Below, one piece after another: positions 31,610 to 42,960 of a DNA stretch of 64,000 nucleotides. Below the pieces are notes generated by a model that saw only the letters and a program-made list of their open reading frames with translations, did not search any database and was not told the DNA's origin. Every line of letters begins with the position of its first letter. The stretch's first letter is position 1. The stretch spans positions 108,135,540 to 108,199,539 of the forward strand of contig OY726564.1 of assembly GCA_963383645.1 (NCBI GenBank), read 5' to 3'. Made by a program: the position numbers and the translations under genes. This DNA is from Muscardinus avellanarius. Lineage: Eukaryota > Chordata > Mammalia > Rodentia > Gliridae.

Positions 31610-32385
31610 GACCATTCTGCCAACAAAAGTTAGAATGCCACAGGATGGAGAGGATCTTTGCTTCAGACAAAGAAAAGGAAGACCAAAGAGGAAGCATACA
31701 ATTTACCTCCTGCCTGGAGACTGCACTGGGTAAAGCCGCCATCCCACATCACTTGGCCGTTCCCGGAACATAGGACTCAAAAAGCTGTGACATTCCTGAT
31801 CCAGAAGTGAATTACAGATACATAGTGGGATTGGTCACAGCCCTCTCCTAGTCTCTGCGCTGAACTCAGCAACTGGAAACCGCTCAGCGTGTACAGGGAT
31901 CCTGTGCCTGTGAATGGGTGTTCCGGGGGGGGGGGTCTTCCGGGATGTTTTGATCGGTTTTCTCCTTGACTTAGTCAACTGCAGGGCATTTGAGGTAGCC
32001 AATCAGAGATGTTGGCACATTCAGAAGTGGTATAAAGTAAAAGAGCATGACTCACTTTACAGAGAGAAGTAAACGGTCACTAAGGCACCCCATGCCCAGC
32101 CTGGCCTCCCCACTTCCAGGCAGAGAAGGAGCCCTCTGTGTCCTGTGTCATCAGGACCAGGAAGTCACACTGACGCTGGCCAGAACCCAAGTGCTGTGGG
32201 ATTGGAGGGCACCAGCAAGCTGGAGGTCTCTGTTCCCAAGGTTGCCTTTGCAGAGATCCATTAAGAGCATCCTTCGGGACATCAGAGCCACCTGGAAGTT
32301 CTAGGGTACACCCCCAGGCGGGCTCCCAGGGCTGGGAAGGCATGGCTGGACAGTCTATTTGAAGATGGCAACCTGTGTGTTGCCC
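31610..32385. other. Unique region, no gene recognised
   Basis: Plus frame 32047-32304 and minus frame 32080-32343 overlap without recognisable motifs. It could include an untranslated or regulatory segment, but there is no support. Confidence 0.5.
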
Positions 32386-32398
32386 TAAAGAACCTCTC

Positions 32399-32623
32399 TG
32401 AGCTGGGCGTGGTGGCGCACGCTTGTAATCCTAGCATTCAGGAGGCTGAGACCAGAGGATTGCGGTTGGCTGACAGCCTCAGCTACTTAGTGAGGCCCTC
32501 TGCAACTTAGTGAGACTCTGTTTCAAAAAATAAATAAATAAATAAATAATAGGGCAGAGGGTGTAGCTCAGAGGTTGAATCCTGGGCTCCATCCCCAGAC
32601 TTGGGGAAAAAAAGAAAAAAAAA
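32399..32623 (+). mobile_element. SINE with perfect TSD
   Basis: Flanked by AAAGAACCTCTC at 32387-32398 and 32624-32635. Confidence 0.9.
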
Positions 32624-32690
32624 AAAGAACCTCTCATGCCCAGGAGTTGCAGCTGGCCAAATGCAGACCAGGAAGCAAGGAACTAGTCCT

Positions 32691-32895
32691 GGCTGGGTGT
32701 GGTGGTGCACACCTTAACCCCAGGACTTGGACAGGAGGACTGCAGATTCAAAGCCAGCCTCGGCAATTTAGCAAGTCTCTCAGCAACTTAGGGGGACCCT
32801 ATTTCCAAATGAGAAAAAAAAATAGGAGTAGGGGTGTAGCTCGGAGGTAGAATGCCCCTTGGTTCCATCTCTAGCCACAATAAACAAAACAATAA
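32691..32895 (+). mobile_element. SINE with TSD
   Basis: Diverged head. AACTAGTCCT (32681-32690) and AACTAGTTCT (32896-32905) flank it. Confidence 0.85.
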
Positions 32896-32971
32896 AACTA
32901 GTTCTAATGCTGTCACTTAAACCGCTTCTAGTAGGCTTCACCATCAATCCTGTATGATGCTTTGAGTTTTA

Positions 32972-33158
32972 TTTTATTTATTTATTTATTTTACTGGGGT
33001 TCCTGGAAGCCCTTCTACGTCCGGGCTATACTCCCAGACCTATTTTATATCTTTTATTTGGAAACAGGGTCTCTTAAGCCAACGCGGCTAGCTTCAAACC
33101 TGTGCCATCCTCCTGTCTCCGCCTCCCAAGCGCTGGGATTACAAGCGTGCCCGGCATA
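32972..33158 (-). mobile_element. SINE, short-head subfamily, perfect TSD
   Basis: Flanked by CTTTGAGTTTTA (32960-32971, 33159-33170). Small deletion near the head terminus. Confidence 0.9.
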
Positions 33159-33236
33159 CTTTGAGTTTTAAACTCCTGGCAACTTCGTAAGGAGCTACTT
33201 TTACGATACATGGCAGGTTTGCCTAGGGCATACCAT

Positions 33237-33368
33237 CGTTCAGGAATGTGTGAGGAAGAATGTGAGGATGACTTTCGCAGACTCTCTGTCACTCAGGTTG
33301 TGCGTTCAGGAATGTGTGAGGAAGAATGTGAGGATGACTTTCGCAGACTCTCTGTCACTCAGGTTGTG
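33237..33368. repeat. Perfect 66-bp tandem duplication
   Basis: Units 33237-33302 and 33303-33368 are identical. The period is a multiple of three, so the plus-strand open frame 33210-33452 stays open across both (repeat starts SGMCEEECEDDFRRLSVTQV). No protein family recognised. Confidence 0.95.
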
Positions 33369-33589
33369 GGATACAGGAATGTGGCGTCTCATAAGCGCGG
33401 TGTAGGGCAGCATCTGTGGGGTCGCTATGGCGGCTTTAGAATGGCTAGATAGGGACATGGGGTCATTTTGGAATAAGAATGTTTAAGACTTGATCTAGCC
33501 TTGAACAGCTGGGGCTGTGTGTAAACATACATCACTGGGAAAGAATGTGTGTTGCCTCTTCCCCACCCTAGGGAGCAAATTGTTAACAT

Positions 33590-33818
33590 TTATGTATGTA
33601 TGTATGTATGTATGTAGTTATTTATTATTTTTGGTACTGGAGACTGAGCCCAGGGGCATGCTACCTCCGAGCTATACTTCTAGCCCTTCTTATTTTTTTT
33701 TTTTTTAATTTTGAGAAAGAGTCTTGCTAAATTGATTGAAGCTGGCATCAAACCTGAGACCCTCCTGCTTCAGCCTCCCAAGTACTGGAGTTACAGGCGT
33801 GTGCCGCTGCACCCAGCT
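33590..33818 (-). mobile_element. SINE with (TATG)n tail
   Basis: (ATGT)n tract at 33590-33622, then a diverged minus-strand SINE ending GCTGCACCCAGC. Confidence 0.8.
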
Positions 33819-33910
33819 GCAAATTTTAACTGAAGAGTAATTTACACTTTCCTTGAGGAGGGAGGGTAAGGAAGCTTGAGCAGCTTTAGAATATGCATTG
33901 ATAATAGCTA

Positions 33911-34148
33911 TATTATTATTATTATTATTATTATTACTACTACTACTACTACAGTACTAGGAATGGAACCCAGGTGCATTCTCCCACTGTGCTACACCCC
34001 CAGCCCTATTGTTATTTTTATCTTGAAACAGGGTCTCACTTAGGTTGCTGAGGGCCTCCATAAGTTGCTGAGGCTGACCTCAAACCTGTGATCCTTCTAT
34101 TTCAGCCTTCCAAGTACTGGGATTTCAGGGGTGCACAACCACACCCAA
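33911..34148 (-). mobile_element. SINE with (ATT)n(ACT)n tail
   Basis: Trinucleotide tract 33911-33952, then a complete minus-strand SINE. Confidence 0.85.
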
Positions 34149-34277
34149 CTTCTAATAGGTATTTTATACATTGTTGATAATTGCTTTACCATCATAGAGA
34201 AAAGCAGCAGAGCAATCATGAAGCAGGGAAGGGGTGTGCGCGACCCTGAGCATCGGTGAAGCAGAAAAGTCAATCTT

Positions 34278-34488
34278 AACCGGGCGTGGTGGTGCACGCT
34301 TGTAATCCCAGGACTTGTGCGGCTGATACAGGAGGGTCACAGGTTTGAGGCCAGCTTCAGCTACTTAGTAAGGCCTTCCAACAACTTAGTGAGACCCTGT
34401 TTCAAAATAAAGAATAAAAAATAGGGCTGGCGCCATAGTTCAGAGGTAGAATGCCTCTGGATTCAATCTCCAGTACTAAAGGAAAAAA
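34278..34488 (+). mobile_element. SINE with TSD
   Basis: AAAAGTCAATCTT (34265-34277) and AAAAGTCTATCTT (34489-34501) flank a complete copy. Confidence 0.85.
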
Positions 34489-34501
34489 AAAAGTCTATCT
34501 T

Positions 34502-36057
34502 CTTTTCCCTGTCATAGGTACTCTGTCGATGTTTCCAAGATCACGGAAACACAATCCCATCCTCAACAAGGATGACAAGCAGGGTTAATAGCTTAAATAT
34601 TCCTGAAATCTTAGATACGCAGCCACAAGGATGATCGAGAAATTGCTTCCCATAAAAGGATGGGGAACAGACAAGTCCCTGGGAGAACACACTCCCCACA
34701 GGGGGATGAGGCCAATCTTGTAAATGGGATGTATTAACCGTCCTTAGAGACAAGACCCGAGCAGTCGAAATCAACAGCGAACCGGGACGTGACTGGGGCG
34801 GCAGCTAGTCTTGGCTGTCCTGTGCACACCAGAAGCCAGGAGGTTTACCCAGCTCCCCCTGCGGATGCATCTGTCCCTTCTTGAAATCCGATTTTCTTAC
34901 CATCTGTTCCTTTACTCCAGCCTTGGCTGTAAATAAAGTTTAAGCACAGAGCAGCATACGTTGCCGGGCAGCCCCCTGCGCTCCTGCAAAAGCCGGTCAG
35001 TTCGGGGAGCGTCCACGGGCCTCCTCGGGCCTCCTTCGCCCTTCCCCATTCCCCTAACATCTAAATGGCGAGTGATCTGGGAAATTGGAATTTCAAGTTC
35101 ATGTGGTAAACACAGGGTGACATAACAAGCTGCTTTTAAAATTTCTGCGAGGAAACAGCAACACGAGTTGGGAAGATTTAGCTCTTAGGAAAGGCTTGCC
35201 CCACCCTTGAGAACAGAAAGGACATTGTTTGGGGGTGTCCCTCCCGCCACAGTAAGTGGGTCAGGGAGAAACTGGCCAGCAGCTGCAGGGTGAGGGACTC
35301 CCTGCCTCCAAGGTTCCCACTTGCCCTGGGGGCGGGGAGGGCAGAAGGGTGAAGACAGTGGACGGTGTCTAGGAAGCCAGTTCCCAGCTCCGAGAATGCG
35401 GGAAGAGCCAGCCATCTGGCAGCTGCGGGAGGGATCTGCTGACCCCTGACCTCCAGCTGGGGTTTTTACAGCTATATAATATTTATAATGCACTCTTCCT
35501 GGGAGAAGCTTAGAGCACTCCACATCTTTGAATGGATCCAGTTAATCCTTTTACTGTTCCACGAGTCATCACACAAGTAGAGAGAAGCAACGGGGGGGGG
35601 GGTGTCAAAAATTCCACATTTTAAAAAGGGTGCTGCTATGGCAAAGAAGAAACTAAACTGACCCTGCTAAGTAACAACAGGAAAAGTAAACCCGGGGATT
35701 CTCGTCTCCGCCGATTCTGAGCCGGGCAGTGGCAGAGGCGGCAGAATCCTCTCAAACCGAGTGTTCATTCCAGTCGCTGCGAACCATGGATTCTTTGAAG
35801 TCCCCCCTGAAGGACAGGGATGATGGAGCGAATAAGTAAATACGGTGAGGATGGTGAGGACGAAGGAGCCAGGTTTCTCACGGTAGGAAGGGAATTTGCA
35901 AATACAGAAAGGAGAGGCCACAATAAACCCTGTGGGCCAGAGTGAAGAGGGGCAGTGTGGGCATGGGTCTATGGACATGAAATAGTATAAATGTGTGTAG
36001 ATGTTTACATTGTGTGCATATATAAATATACAGGGACCTATACAGACATGCAGCCAT

Positions 36058-36060
<3 letters not shown>
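34502..36060. other. 1.55-kb unique region, no gene recognised
   Basis: The longest repeat-free interval of the window. Minus-strand frames at 34541-34774, 34845-35060, 35185-35523 and 35667-36101 (the last entering an AC repeat) show no known domain. The interval is moderately GC-rich, with a G10 run near 35592. It would be the best place to look for conserved non-coding sequence. Confidence 0.5.

Positions 36061-36100
<40 letters not shown>
36061..36100. repeat. (AC)n microsatellite
   Basis: 20 units. Confidence 0.95.
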
Positions 36101-36104
<4 letters not shown>

Positions 36105-36222
36105 TATAATTTCCTAATTCTGTCGGCTGAAAGAGACAGAAACAAACTTATCTGATAGCAATTAAGCATACCTAGCTTGCAGAACTTGGCATCTATTTAT
36201 TATTTTCTAATTAAGGGAACTA

Positions 36223-36448
36223 GTTGCTAGCATTTTGGGGCACACCTGTTACGGTACTGGGGAGGCTGATACAGGAGAATCACAGGTTCAAAGACAGCTG
36301 CGGCAACTTAGTGAGGCTCTTAGCGACTTAGTGAGACCCTGCTGCAAAATAAAAAAGTAAAATAGGGCTGAGAGTATAGCTGAGAGGCAGAATGCTCTTG
36401 GGTTCCATCCCCGCTCCCCTGCCAACACACACACACACACACACACAC
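36223..36448 (+). mobile_element. SINE with (AC)n tail
   Basis: Diverged copy. GGAACTAG occurs before (about 36214) and after (about 36449) the unit. Confidence 0.8.
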
Positions 36449-36475
36449 GGAACTAGGGTTTCCTCAAGAAATGGT

Positions 36476-36903
36476 CCTGTATTATTTCTACAGTTATTTT
36501 CCTGATTTGATCTTCTAGAGATCTCTGAATTTCTGTGTTATCAGGTTCTGATGTTGTGGGGTTGTGGGCATTCATTGTTCCATTGTTATTCCTCTTTCCC
36601 ATGATTTTGGAAGTTTGTGCCTTCTCTGGGTTCGTCCCTGGGTCACTATGACTTCACTTAAGGTGCTCTGGATCTCGAGTCTGTGGTATCTCAGTCATCA
36701 CTACTCCTTTACTGGGTTGTATCACAAAGTCTCAGACCCAGGGAGTCAATTGAGGCTGCTTGAGACCATGGGGGTGGGGTGTGTGCCAGGCTAGGCGTTT
36801 TCCCACGGGGAGCTGCGACTATGTTACTTGTTAATTTGTTGTTGTGGCATTATAATGTATCAGTAATAAATAAAAATAAATAAAAAATTGCTAAGTTAAA
36901 AAA
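36476..36903 (+). mobile_element. Retrocopy of a transcript antisense to L1 5'UTR/ORF1
   Basis: 36480-36800 matches + strand positions 64-390, i.e. the reverse complement of L1 ORF1 start plus 5'UTR, at high identity. It does not continue as L1; it switches near 36,805 to unrelated sequence with AGTAATAAATAAA (polyadenylation-like) and an A-rich end. Flanked by AAGAAATGGT (36466-36475, 36904-36913). The A tail is on the strand antisense to L1, so the retroposed RNA was an antisense L1 transcript, perhaps spliced or read into a flanking exon. Confidence 0.7.
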
Positions 36904-37033
36904 AAGAAATGGTTTGACTCTAGGGCTGGAGTGGAGAAAAGAAAAGATGGTCAATACTATAGGGTGATAATCTCTCCTAGAAATAAATTGTTATACTTGA
37001 GTTTATCTCTGCCTTGAGTCTTTTTTCTTTAAT

Positions 37034-37233
37034 TTTTATTGGTACTGGAGATTGAACCCAGGGGCATTCTACCTCTGAGCTATACACTGGCCCTATCTGT
37101 TTGTATTTTGAAACAGGGTTTCTCTAGGTTTATGATATCTCACCACTTGCTGAGGCTGTCCCTGAACCTGCAATCCTCTTGTCTCGGCCTCCCAAGTCCT
37201 GGGATTACAAGTGTGTGCCACCACACCCGGCAG
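37034..37233 (-). mobile_element. SINE
   Basis: Complete minus-strand copy with a small insertion in the head (TTATGATATCTCACCAC). Confidence 0.8.
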
Positions 37234-37239
37234 TTCTTG

Positions 37240-37875
37240 CTTTTTCTGAAAGAGTTGAAATGGGAAGCACAGTAGAGGAGCATACGAGGTTTATTTGGGG
37301 CAGTGGGGGCACAGTGTAAAAGAAGGCCACGGAAAGGGGTTACATTCCAGAGGAAAGGGTGGGAAAGGGCCACTTCCCTAGGTAGAAAACACCCTAGAAC
37401 AGAGGGGTACATGCCAGAGAAAGCATCTGGAACAAGCCCCTTTCTGTGAAAACAGCCGTGGTGAACTTTATCCAGTCTGGAAAGCTTTCCCCTCCTGCCT
37501 GGGCCCTGGGAGAGCCGCTCTCTCTCGAGGTCACAACTCCGTTCAGTCAGTGCTATGCAGCGAAACCCTGCCCGGGCTGTGCGGGTGTGCGGTCGGCTTT
37601 CGCCTCCTGGTGTGCCCGCAGGCTAACCACGGCTACCGGGGGAGTCCTGGATTTCCACTCAGGAGCCTACACCTATTTTCCCTTGGGTGCATCCCAATTT
37701 TGCCCTGGCCGGCTTATTTCTATCTAGCTACCTATCAGGACAGTTCTACAGTAAGGAAATGTCCAAGAGGGTGGGGGCCGTCACAAGGACGCCAGTGGCC
37801 TTGAAGGCGCTCCGACTCATTGAGTATGGGCAATCTGAGCATCACAAGAAATCATAGTTTCTGATTTCATCTTGT
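37240..37875. other. Unique region, no gene recognised
   Basis: Plus frames 37446-37727 and 37550-37804 overlap. They are Cys-rich in part but match no family I know. Confidence 0.5.
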
Positions 37876-37877
37876 TG

Positions 37878-38013
37878 TATTTTTATTGTTGTTGGAATCG
37901 AGGCAGGGCTCATCGTGTTGCGTAGGCTGGCCTTGAGCTCCTGGGCTCAAGGGTCCTCCCGCCAAGCTACCTGAGTAACTGGGACTATAGCCAGGTGCCA
38001 CCATGCCTGGTCA
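37878..38013 (-). mobile_element. Old 7SL-derived monomer (FAM/B1-like)
   Basis: GGCTGGCCTTGAGCTCCTGGGCTCAAGGGTCCTCCC...GCCACCATGCCTGG is a reversed Alu/B1-type monomer without an ID tail, distinct from the younger bipartite SINE. Confidence 0.75.
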
Positions 38014-38219
38014 TGGTTACTGACTTTAAGGTTTCGGGTAAATCAAGAACCCACGGGTCTGCGTTGATAAGAATTAAATGAGCAAATGGAGGAGAAAGGA
38101 ACCTCGCTTACAGTAGGAACCTCAGGGGTTTCCTCATCACATACTCAGGAAAGACTCAGTGAGGATACCCGCCAGGCACCATCTTTACCAAGTGCAACGA
38201 CTAAGAAAACCAGCAACAG

Positions 38220-38439
38220 ATGCCGGGCGTGGCGGCGCACGCTTGTAATCCCCGCGCTTGGGAGGCTGAGACAGGAGGATCGCGCAGGTTCTAAGCCAGC
38301 CTCAGCTACTTAGTGAGCCTCTCAGCAACTTAGTGAGACCCTGTTTCCAAATAAAGTATAAAGTAGGTCTGGGAGGATAGCCCGAAGGTAGAAAGCCTCT
38401 GGGTTCCACCCCAAGTACCACCAAAAAGAAAAAGAAAAG
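38220..38439 (+). mobile_element. SINE with perfect TSD
   Basis: Flanked by GAAAACCAGCAACAG at 38205-38219 and 38440-38454. Confidence 0.9.
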
Positions 38440-38549
38440 GAAAACCAGCAACAGGACTGTCGGCGTCGTGCTAGTCCTGAGGTGATGGGGTCAGAAGAGC
38501 AAAGCATTGCTTGTGAGGGGTCCTCACTACAAACGCACCAATCACAAAG

Positions 38550-39150
38550 AAGCCACAGACAAGCCCAAACTTCAGGGCATTCCACAAACTATGCCCTTCA
38601 GAAATGTCAAGGTCATGAAGGAGGAGGAAAAACAGAGAACTCTTCCAACATGAAGGAGGTTAAAGCCAAGGAGAACTATTTAAAGGGCTCGCCCTAGTGT
38701 AAGATATTGGGACAATGTGGGAAATTTGAATGGGTTCACTGCATTATATGGTTCTGTTGGAGGAACAGTAGCTTTCTGGACTGTTCATTGACAATGTTCA
38801 TCGATAGTGCTACTGTGTAAAAGAATGTCCTTGTTTATAGGAAATACACACTGAAGAATTAAGTGTTAAGGAGCATCAGGTTGGCAGCTTTTTCTCAAAT
38901 GGTTTAGGAAAAAGCAATTTTAGTGTGTGTGTGCATGCATGTTTGTATATATACATATATTGTACAATGTCACTATATATGCATATGTGTACACACATAT
39001 ATAGAATGCAGGTGTAATAAAATGGTATGAATTGGTAATCTAAATCATCACTAATACTTGCAATGCTTGTATACTTGGAGCTCCAAGTACTATTTTTTCC
39101 CCAATTTTTCTATAAATTTTAAATTTCAAAATAAAATGCATTAAAACAAC
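38550..39150 (+). repeat. Old L1M-like 3'UTR relic
   Basis: AGATATTGGGACAATGTGGG, AAGAATGTCCTTGT...AGGAAATACACACTGAAG and the ending AAATTTCAAAATAAAA follow the order of a common ancient mammalian repeat, probably an old L1 3'UTR. A TG/TA-rich block sits at 38925-39005. Confidence 0.5.
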
Positions 39151-39154
39151 ATCT

Positions 39155-39685
39155 GTAACAAAAAATAGCTACCATGGGTCTTTGTGGGCCAGAGAGAATC
39201 TAACTGAGCTGGTTAGTTCAAATCAAATTCAGTGTTTGTGGAATGATAATTCTGTTTAGGGCACCACACTCTCAGACAGAGACCCAGTCCCTGTCCTCAG
39301 GCTGCTCAAAGGGTGCAGGGGCAGTGAAATAGGATGGAGTAGGGAAAAGGAGCGGGTGCCATAGGAATGTTAGGAGTCTGAAGGCGTGAGGGAGGAGGTG
39401 GTGTTTGGTTGGCCCTTGATGAGATTTGGGCAGGAGGTTGGTAATTCCCATGCACAAGAATTTGGAGGCCCCCTTACATCCATTTTTCAAGACTTGGTTC
39501 GTGTCCTCTTCTCTGACTGTCTGGATAGCTTGTTTCCTCTTGTTCTCCTTTGAGCCTCTACTGTTCTTGGTTCATGTGTTATCACACCTATGATTCTTGA
39601 TGGCACTTATCCTTTCATCTGTGCTTCCTCCCCAGCCTTTGATCTCCTGGGCGGCTTTGTATCTTGCATCTTCAGTGTCTATCCA
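39155..39685. other. Unique stretch, no gene recognised
   Basis: Nothing recognised. Confidence 0.5.
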
Positions 39686-39687
39686 CA

Positions 39688-39872
39688 GCGGGGATTTGTA
39701 ATCCTAGCATTCGGGAGGTGGAGACCGGAGGATTGGGTTCGTGGACAGCCTCAGCTACTTAGTGAAGCCCTTTGCCACTCAGTGAGATACTGTTTCAAAA
39801 CCAAAATGACTAAAAAATGACTGGAGTTGTAGCTCGGAGGTACAATGCCCCTGGGTTCCATCCCCAGTTCCA

Positions 39873-39905
<33 letters not shown>
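39688..39905 (+). mobile_element. SINE
   Basis: Head start missing (begins GGGGATTTGTAATCC). Long A/GAAAA tail. Confidence 0.8.
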
Positions 39906-39906
<1 letters not shown>

Positions 39907-40186
39907 TAAAAGAAAAAAGAGAAAAGTCCAACTAGCCTAAGACGCTTCCAAAACACGTATTTTCCCCTTCTTTCCATTTTCACTTCTAGGCTAACTACAG
40001 GTTTTCTTTGTTCAATGAAAAAAAGTTTGTAGACTTCATTTCAAGTAGCATTAACCCAAATTTTGGGGAAAAGATTTTCATCTCTACCTTAAGACCATCA
40101 GCTAAAGAGGAGGGTGTACTAACATGTCTAACATAGTAGTGATATCAACAAGATCTGCCATACCAGTGACTTAAATTCTTGGTTGG

Positions 40187-40360
40187 ACCAGGTGCAGTGG
40201 TGCATGCCTATAATCCCAGGGAGGATAAGACAGGAGGGTTATAGGTTTGAGGCCTTTGCATAGTAACTTAGTGAGACTCTGATTAAAAAAAAAAAAAAAC
40301 AGAGCTGGGGACCCTGGGTTCAACTCCCAGTACCACCACCGCCACCACCAACAGCAAAAA
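40187..40360 (+). mobile_element. SINE with TSD
   Basis: Internally shortened. TCTTGGTTGG at 40177-40186 and 40361-40370 flank it. Confidence 0.85.
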
Positions 40361-40370
40361 TCTTGGTTGG

Positions 40371-41110
40371 TTAATGATTCAGTGACCAAAGCACATGGAA
40401 ACAGGTGAATATTCTTTGGGGCTCTTTGCGGCTCTGTTAGAGAAAGTACCATAATAACCAGAGCTGATGATAAAAGCCAATCAGAGTGATGTTAACCACC
40501 AGGGACTGGGAGCTTCTTAAATCAAAGCAGGTATTAACAGAAGGCCAACCACCTTCCAGCAAACTGCCAACATTCCTGTGAGACCGCCCATCCAGGCTCC
40601 ATCCGCACCTAACAGATGTCACGAAGCTTGTACTGAGGTGTCACCAGGCCTATCTGGGGCAGGAGGCAGTCATCCCTGAGCCTGGGACGGCCGCCCCGGC
40701 TGCAGTGACAAGGCTAGGTCTCCTCTTCCCAGGCAGTCGCAGTGGGAGGTCTGAAAGAACACCACTCACGAGTCTCTCTTTTCCACCCCTTCCTAGATGC
40801 CAGGCAGGAGACTGTTGTCCTCTTGGGAGCCACCAGCCTGCTGAAGAGCGGCAGGGCTTCCAAGGTAGACAAGCGTCTGTCTCCTTGCTGACGGGGATGG
40901 GGCCGGGGACAAGGCTGCCTTTTGTCTTCTGTTTCACAAGCTCTAATATTTGTTCACACCAAGTGTCGTTCTGCCCCTTGGGGAGCAGCCTCCCCACCCG
41001 CAGGCAAGGTGGCAGCTGCAGGGAGAGTTTTCAACACTGGGTTATTTGGTTATTTTAAGGCATCTGAGAAGCAGGTAGAAACTAACTCTAGTGAGCATTT
41101 CCTTTTTTAA
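40371..41110. other. Unique region, no gene recognised
   Basis: Overlapping frames 40650-40997 (minus, 115 codons) and 40705-41058 (plus, 117 codons) mirror each other in GC-rich DNA, typical of chance frames. Confidence 0.5.
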
Positions 41111-41114
41111 AAAA

Positions 41115-41222
41115 GACTGTTTTTAATACTGGTTCATGTGATTATACAAACTAGTGGGATTTGTGGTTATGTATTTGTACATGTGCATAACATGATTTGA
41201 TCAATTTTATTTCCCACAGTGA
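41115..41222 (-). repeat. L1 3'UTR fragment
   Basis: GTGCATAACATGATTTGATCAATTTTATTTCCC is the reverse complement of the L1 3'UTR seen at 27,455-27,520 (GGGAAATAAAGTTGATTAAA...). Confidence 0.65.
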
Positions 41223-41249
41223 ACATTAAAAAAAAAAACAACAACAACT

Positions 41250-41458
41250 TAGAGCCGGGTGTGCCCGCTTGTGATGCCAGTACTAGACAGGCTGAGACAG
41301 GAGGATTGCATTTCGTGGCCAGCCTCAGCTACTTAGTGAGGCCCTTCGCAATTAGTAAGATCCTGTTTCAAAATAAAGGTCAGGGGGCAAAGCTTGGAGG
41401 TAGAATGCCCCCGAGTTCAATCCCCAGTACTGCAAAAAATAAAAAAATAAAAAAATAA
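41250..41458 (+). mobile_element. SINE
   Basis: Complete copy with a small head deletion. Tail of AAAAAAT repeats. Confidence 0.8.
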
Positions 41459-41459
41459 A

Positions 41460-42010
41460 CCAAACCTTAGAAATAAATCAGAAGAGCATTCAAGCTTTGC
41501 AGAGCAGCTGGCTCCTCTAAAACCCACAACTTTACTTAGTACCCAGAAGTCTTTGCAAGATTCTACCTTGAGAGCCTCGTCACAGGTCATCCTCAACACG
41601 GAATGATACGGCCTCCTATTATCTATCATCTGCAGTACAGCAGAGTGACCTTTGGCCAATGGAGGGACAGCAGAAAGATCACTGCAATTATAGTTTCTGG
41701 TTTCAGCAATTTCTTCTTTATGTGGATCATACTGAAAATGGCATCCATTCAGACTGTGCTCGGTGCCCTCCCCCCGCTTCTCCTTCCCCTCCCAACACTG
41801 AGTGTCCAGGCTGACCATGCTGCACTCATACTTTTACACATATTCGGATGTAGCTTCTCATTAATCAACCTCAGCCTGCTTTCTCTCCTACCCTCCCATT
41901 TCAGCTTTACTGAGGTTTCCCCTCCAATTTCATACTGAACGGGCACACCAAAAACTCATTAGCGTATCTTCCATCATTTCTAAATGTATAAGTAGTAGTA
42001 AATATCAGCA
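41460..42010. other. Unique region, no gene recognised
   Basis: Frames 41417-41818 (minus) and 41603-41938 (plus) overlap with no known motif. Confidence 0.5.
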
Positions 42011-42016
42011 TGATTC

Positions 42017-42452
42017 CCCCCCCCCCGCAGTACTGGGAATTAAACCCAGGGCATTTTATCCCTAAACCACACCCCCCCAAGTTCTATTTTATTTTATTTT
42101 ATTTTATTTTATTTTATTTTTTATTTTTGCGGGTCTAGGGATGGAACCCTGGGGCATTTGACCTCCGAGCTACACCCCCTGCCCAATTTTTTGTTCTTTA
42201 TTTTGAAACAGGGTCTCACTGAGTTGCAGAGGGCCTCACTAAGTAGCTGAGGCTGTCCGTGAACCGCAATCATCTGGTCTCGGCCTCCCGAATGGGATTA
42301 CAAGCGTGCACCACTACGCCCGGCTTATTTTTTATTTTGAATCAGAGTCTAAGTTGTAGAGGACCTTGCTCAGTTTCTGAGACTGACCTTGAACCTCTTG
42401 TCTCAGCCTCCCAAGAACTGGGATTACAGGCGTGAGTCACCACACCTGGCTC
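42017..42452 (-). mobile_element. Nested SINE pair with (ATTTT)n
   Basis: Outer copy: tail 42017-42085, head 42325-42452. Inner copy: 42126-42324, complete, preceded by (ATTTT)n at 42085-42125. Confidence 0.8.
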
Positions 42453-42534
42453 CACAGGTAATTTATGAGCATCTGCGCCTGGTCTATAGGTTGATTAAAT
42501 GGCCTTAGCATAAATTAAAAAAAAAAACAACTTC

Positions 42535-42726
42535 CTTTTTTTTTTTTTTTTTGCTGTACTGGGGATGGAACCCATTCTACATCTGAGCTACACCCCCAGC
42601 CCTATTGTTTGATTCTTTATTTTGAAACAGGGCCTCACTAAGCAGCTGAGGCTGTCTGCGAACCACGATCCCCCTGTCTCAGCCCCCCAAAGGCTGGGAT
42701 TACAAGTGTGAGCCACCACGCCCGGC
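42535..42726 (-). mobile_element. SINE
   Basis: Complete minus-strand copy with a T16 run at its tail end. Confidence 0.85.
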
Positions 42727-42884
42727 AACAACTTTCATTTCTATACAGCACACAGCCCATTGCTGTCTTACAGTACCATACACCAGCCCGCTGCATCTCA
42801 ACGGCGGACGGAAAGAAAACGGAGACGCTGCGCTGGGGGATGGCCCTGTGCAGGGCAGGCAGCATCGGCCAGCGGCGCTGTTGC

Positions 42885-42960
42885 GTTTGCTCACAGATGA
42901 GGAAGTGAAGACCCAGAGCAGACGCGAGGCAGCTGGTCTTAGAGCATGCTTCTCAGGGTC
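42885..42960 (-). repeat. MIR fragment
   Basis: TTTGCTCACAGATGAGGAAGTGAAGACCCAGAG, the reversed MIR core. Confidence 0.6.

Noticed and set aside
31921..31936. G10 run as a regulatory quadruplex
   Set aside because: A single homopolymer run without companion runs; likely slippage.
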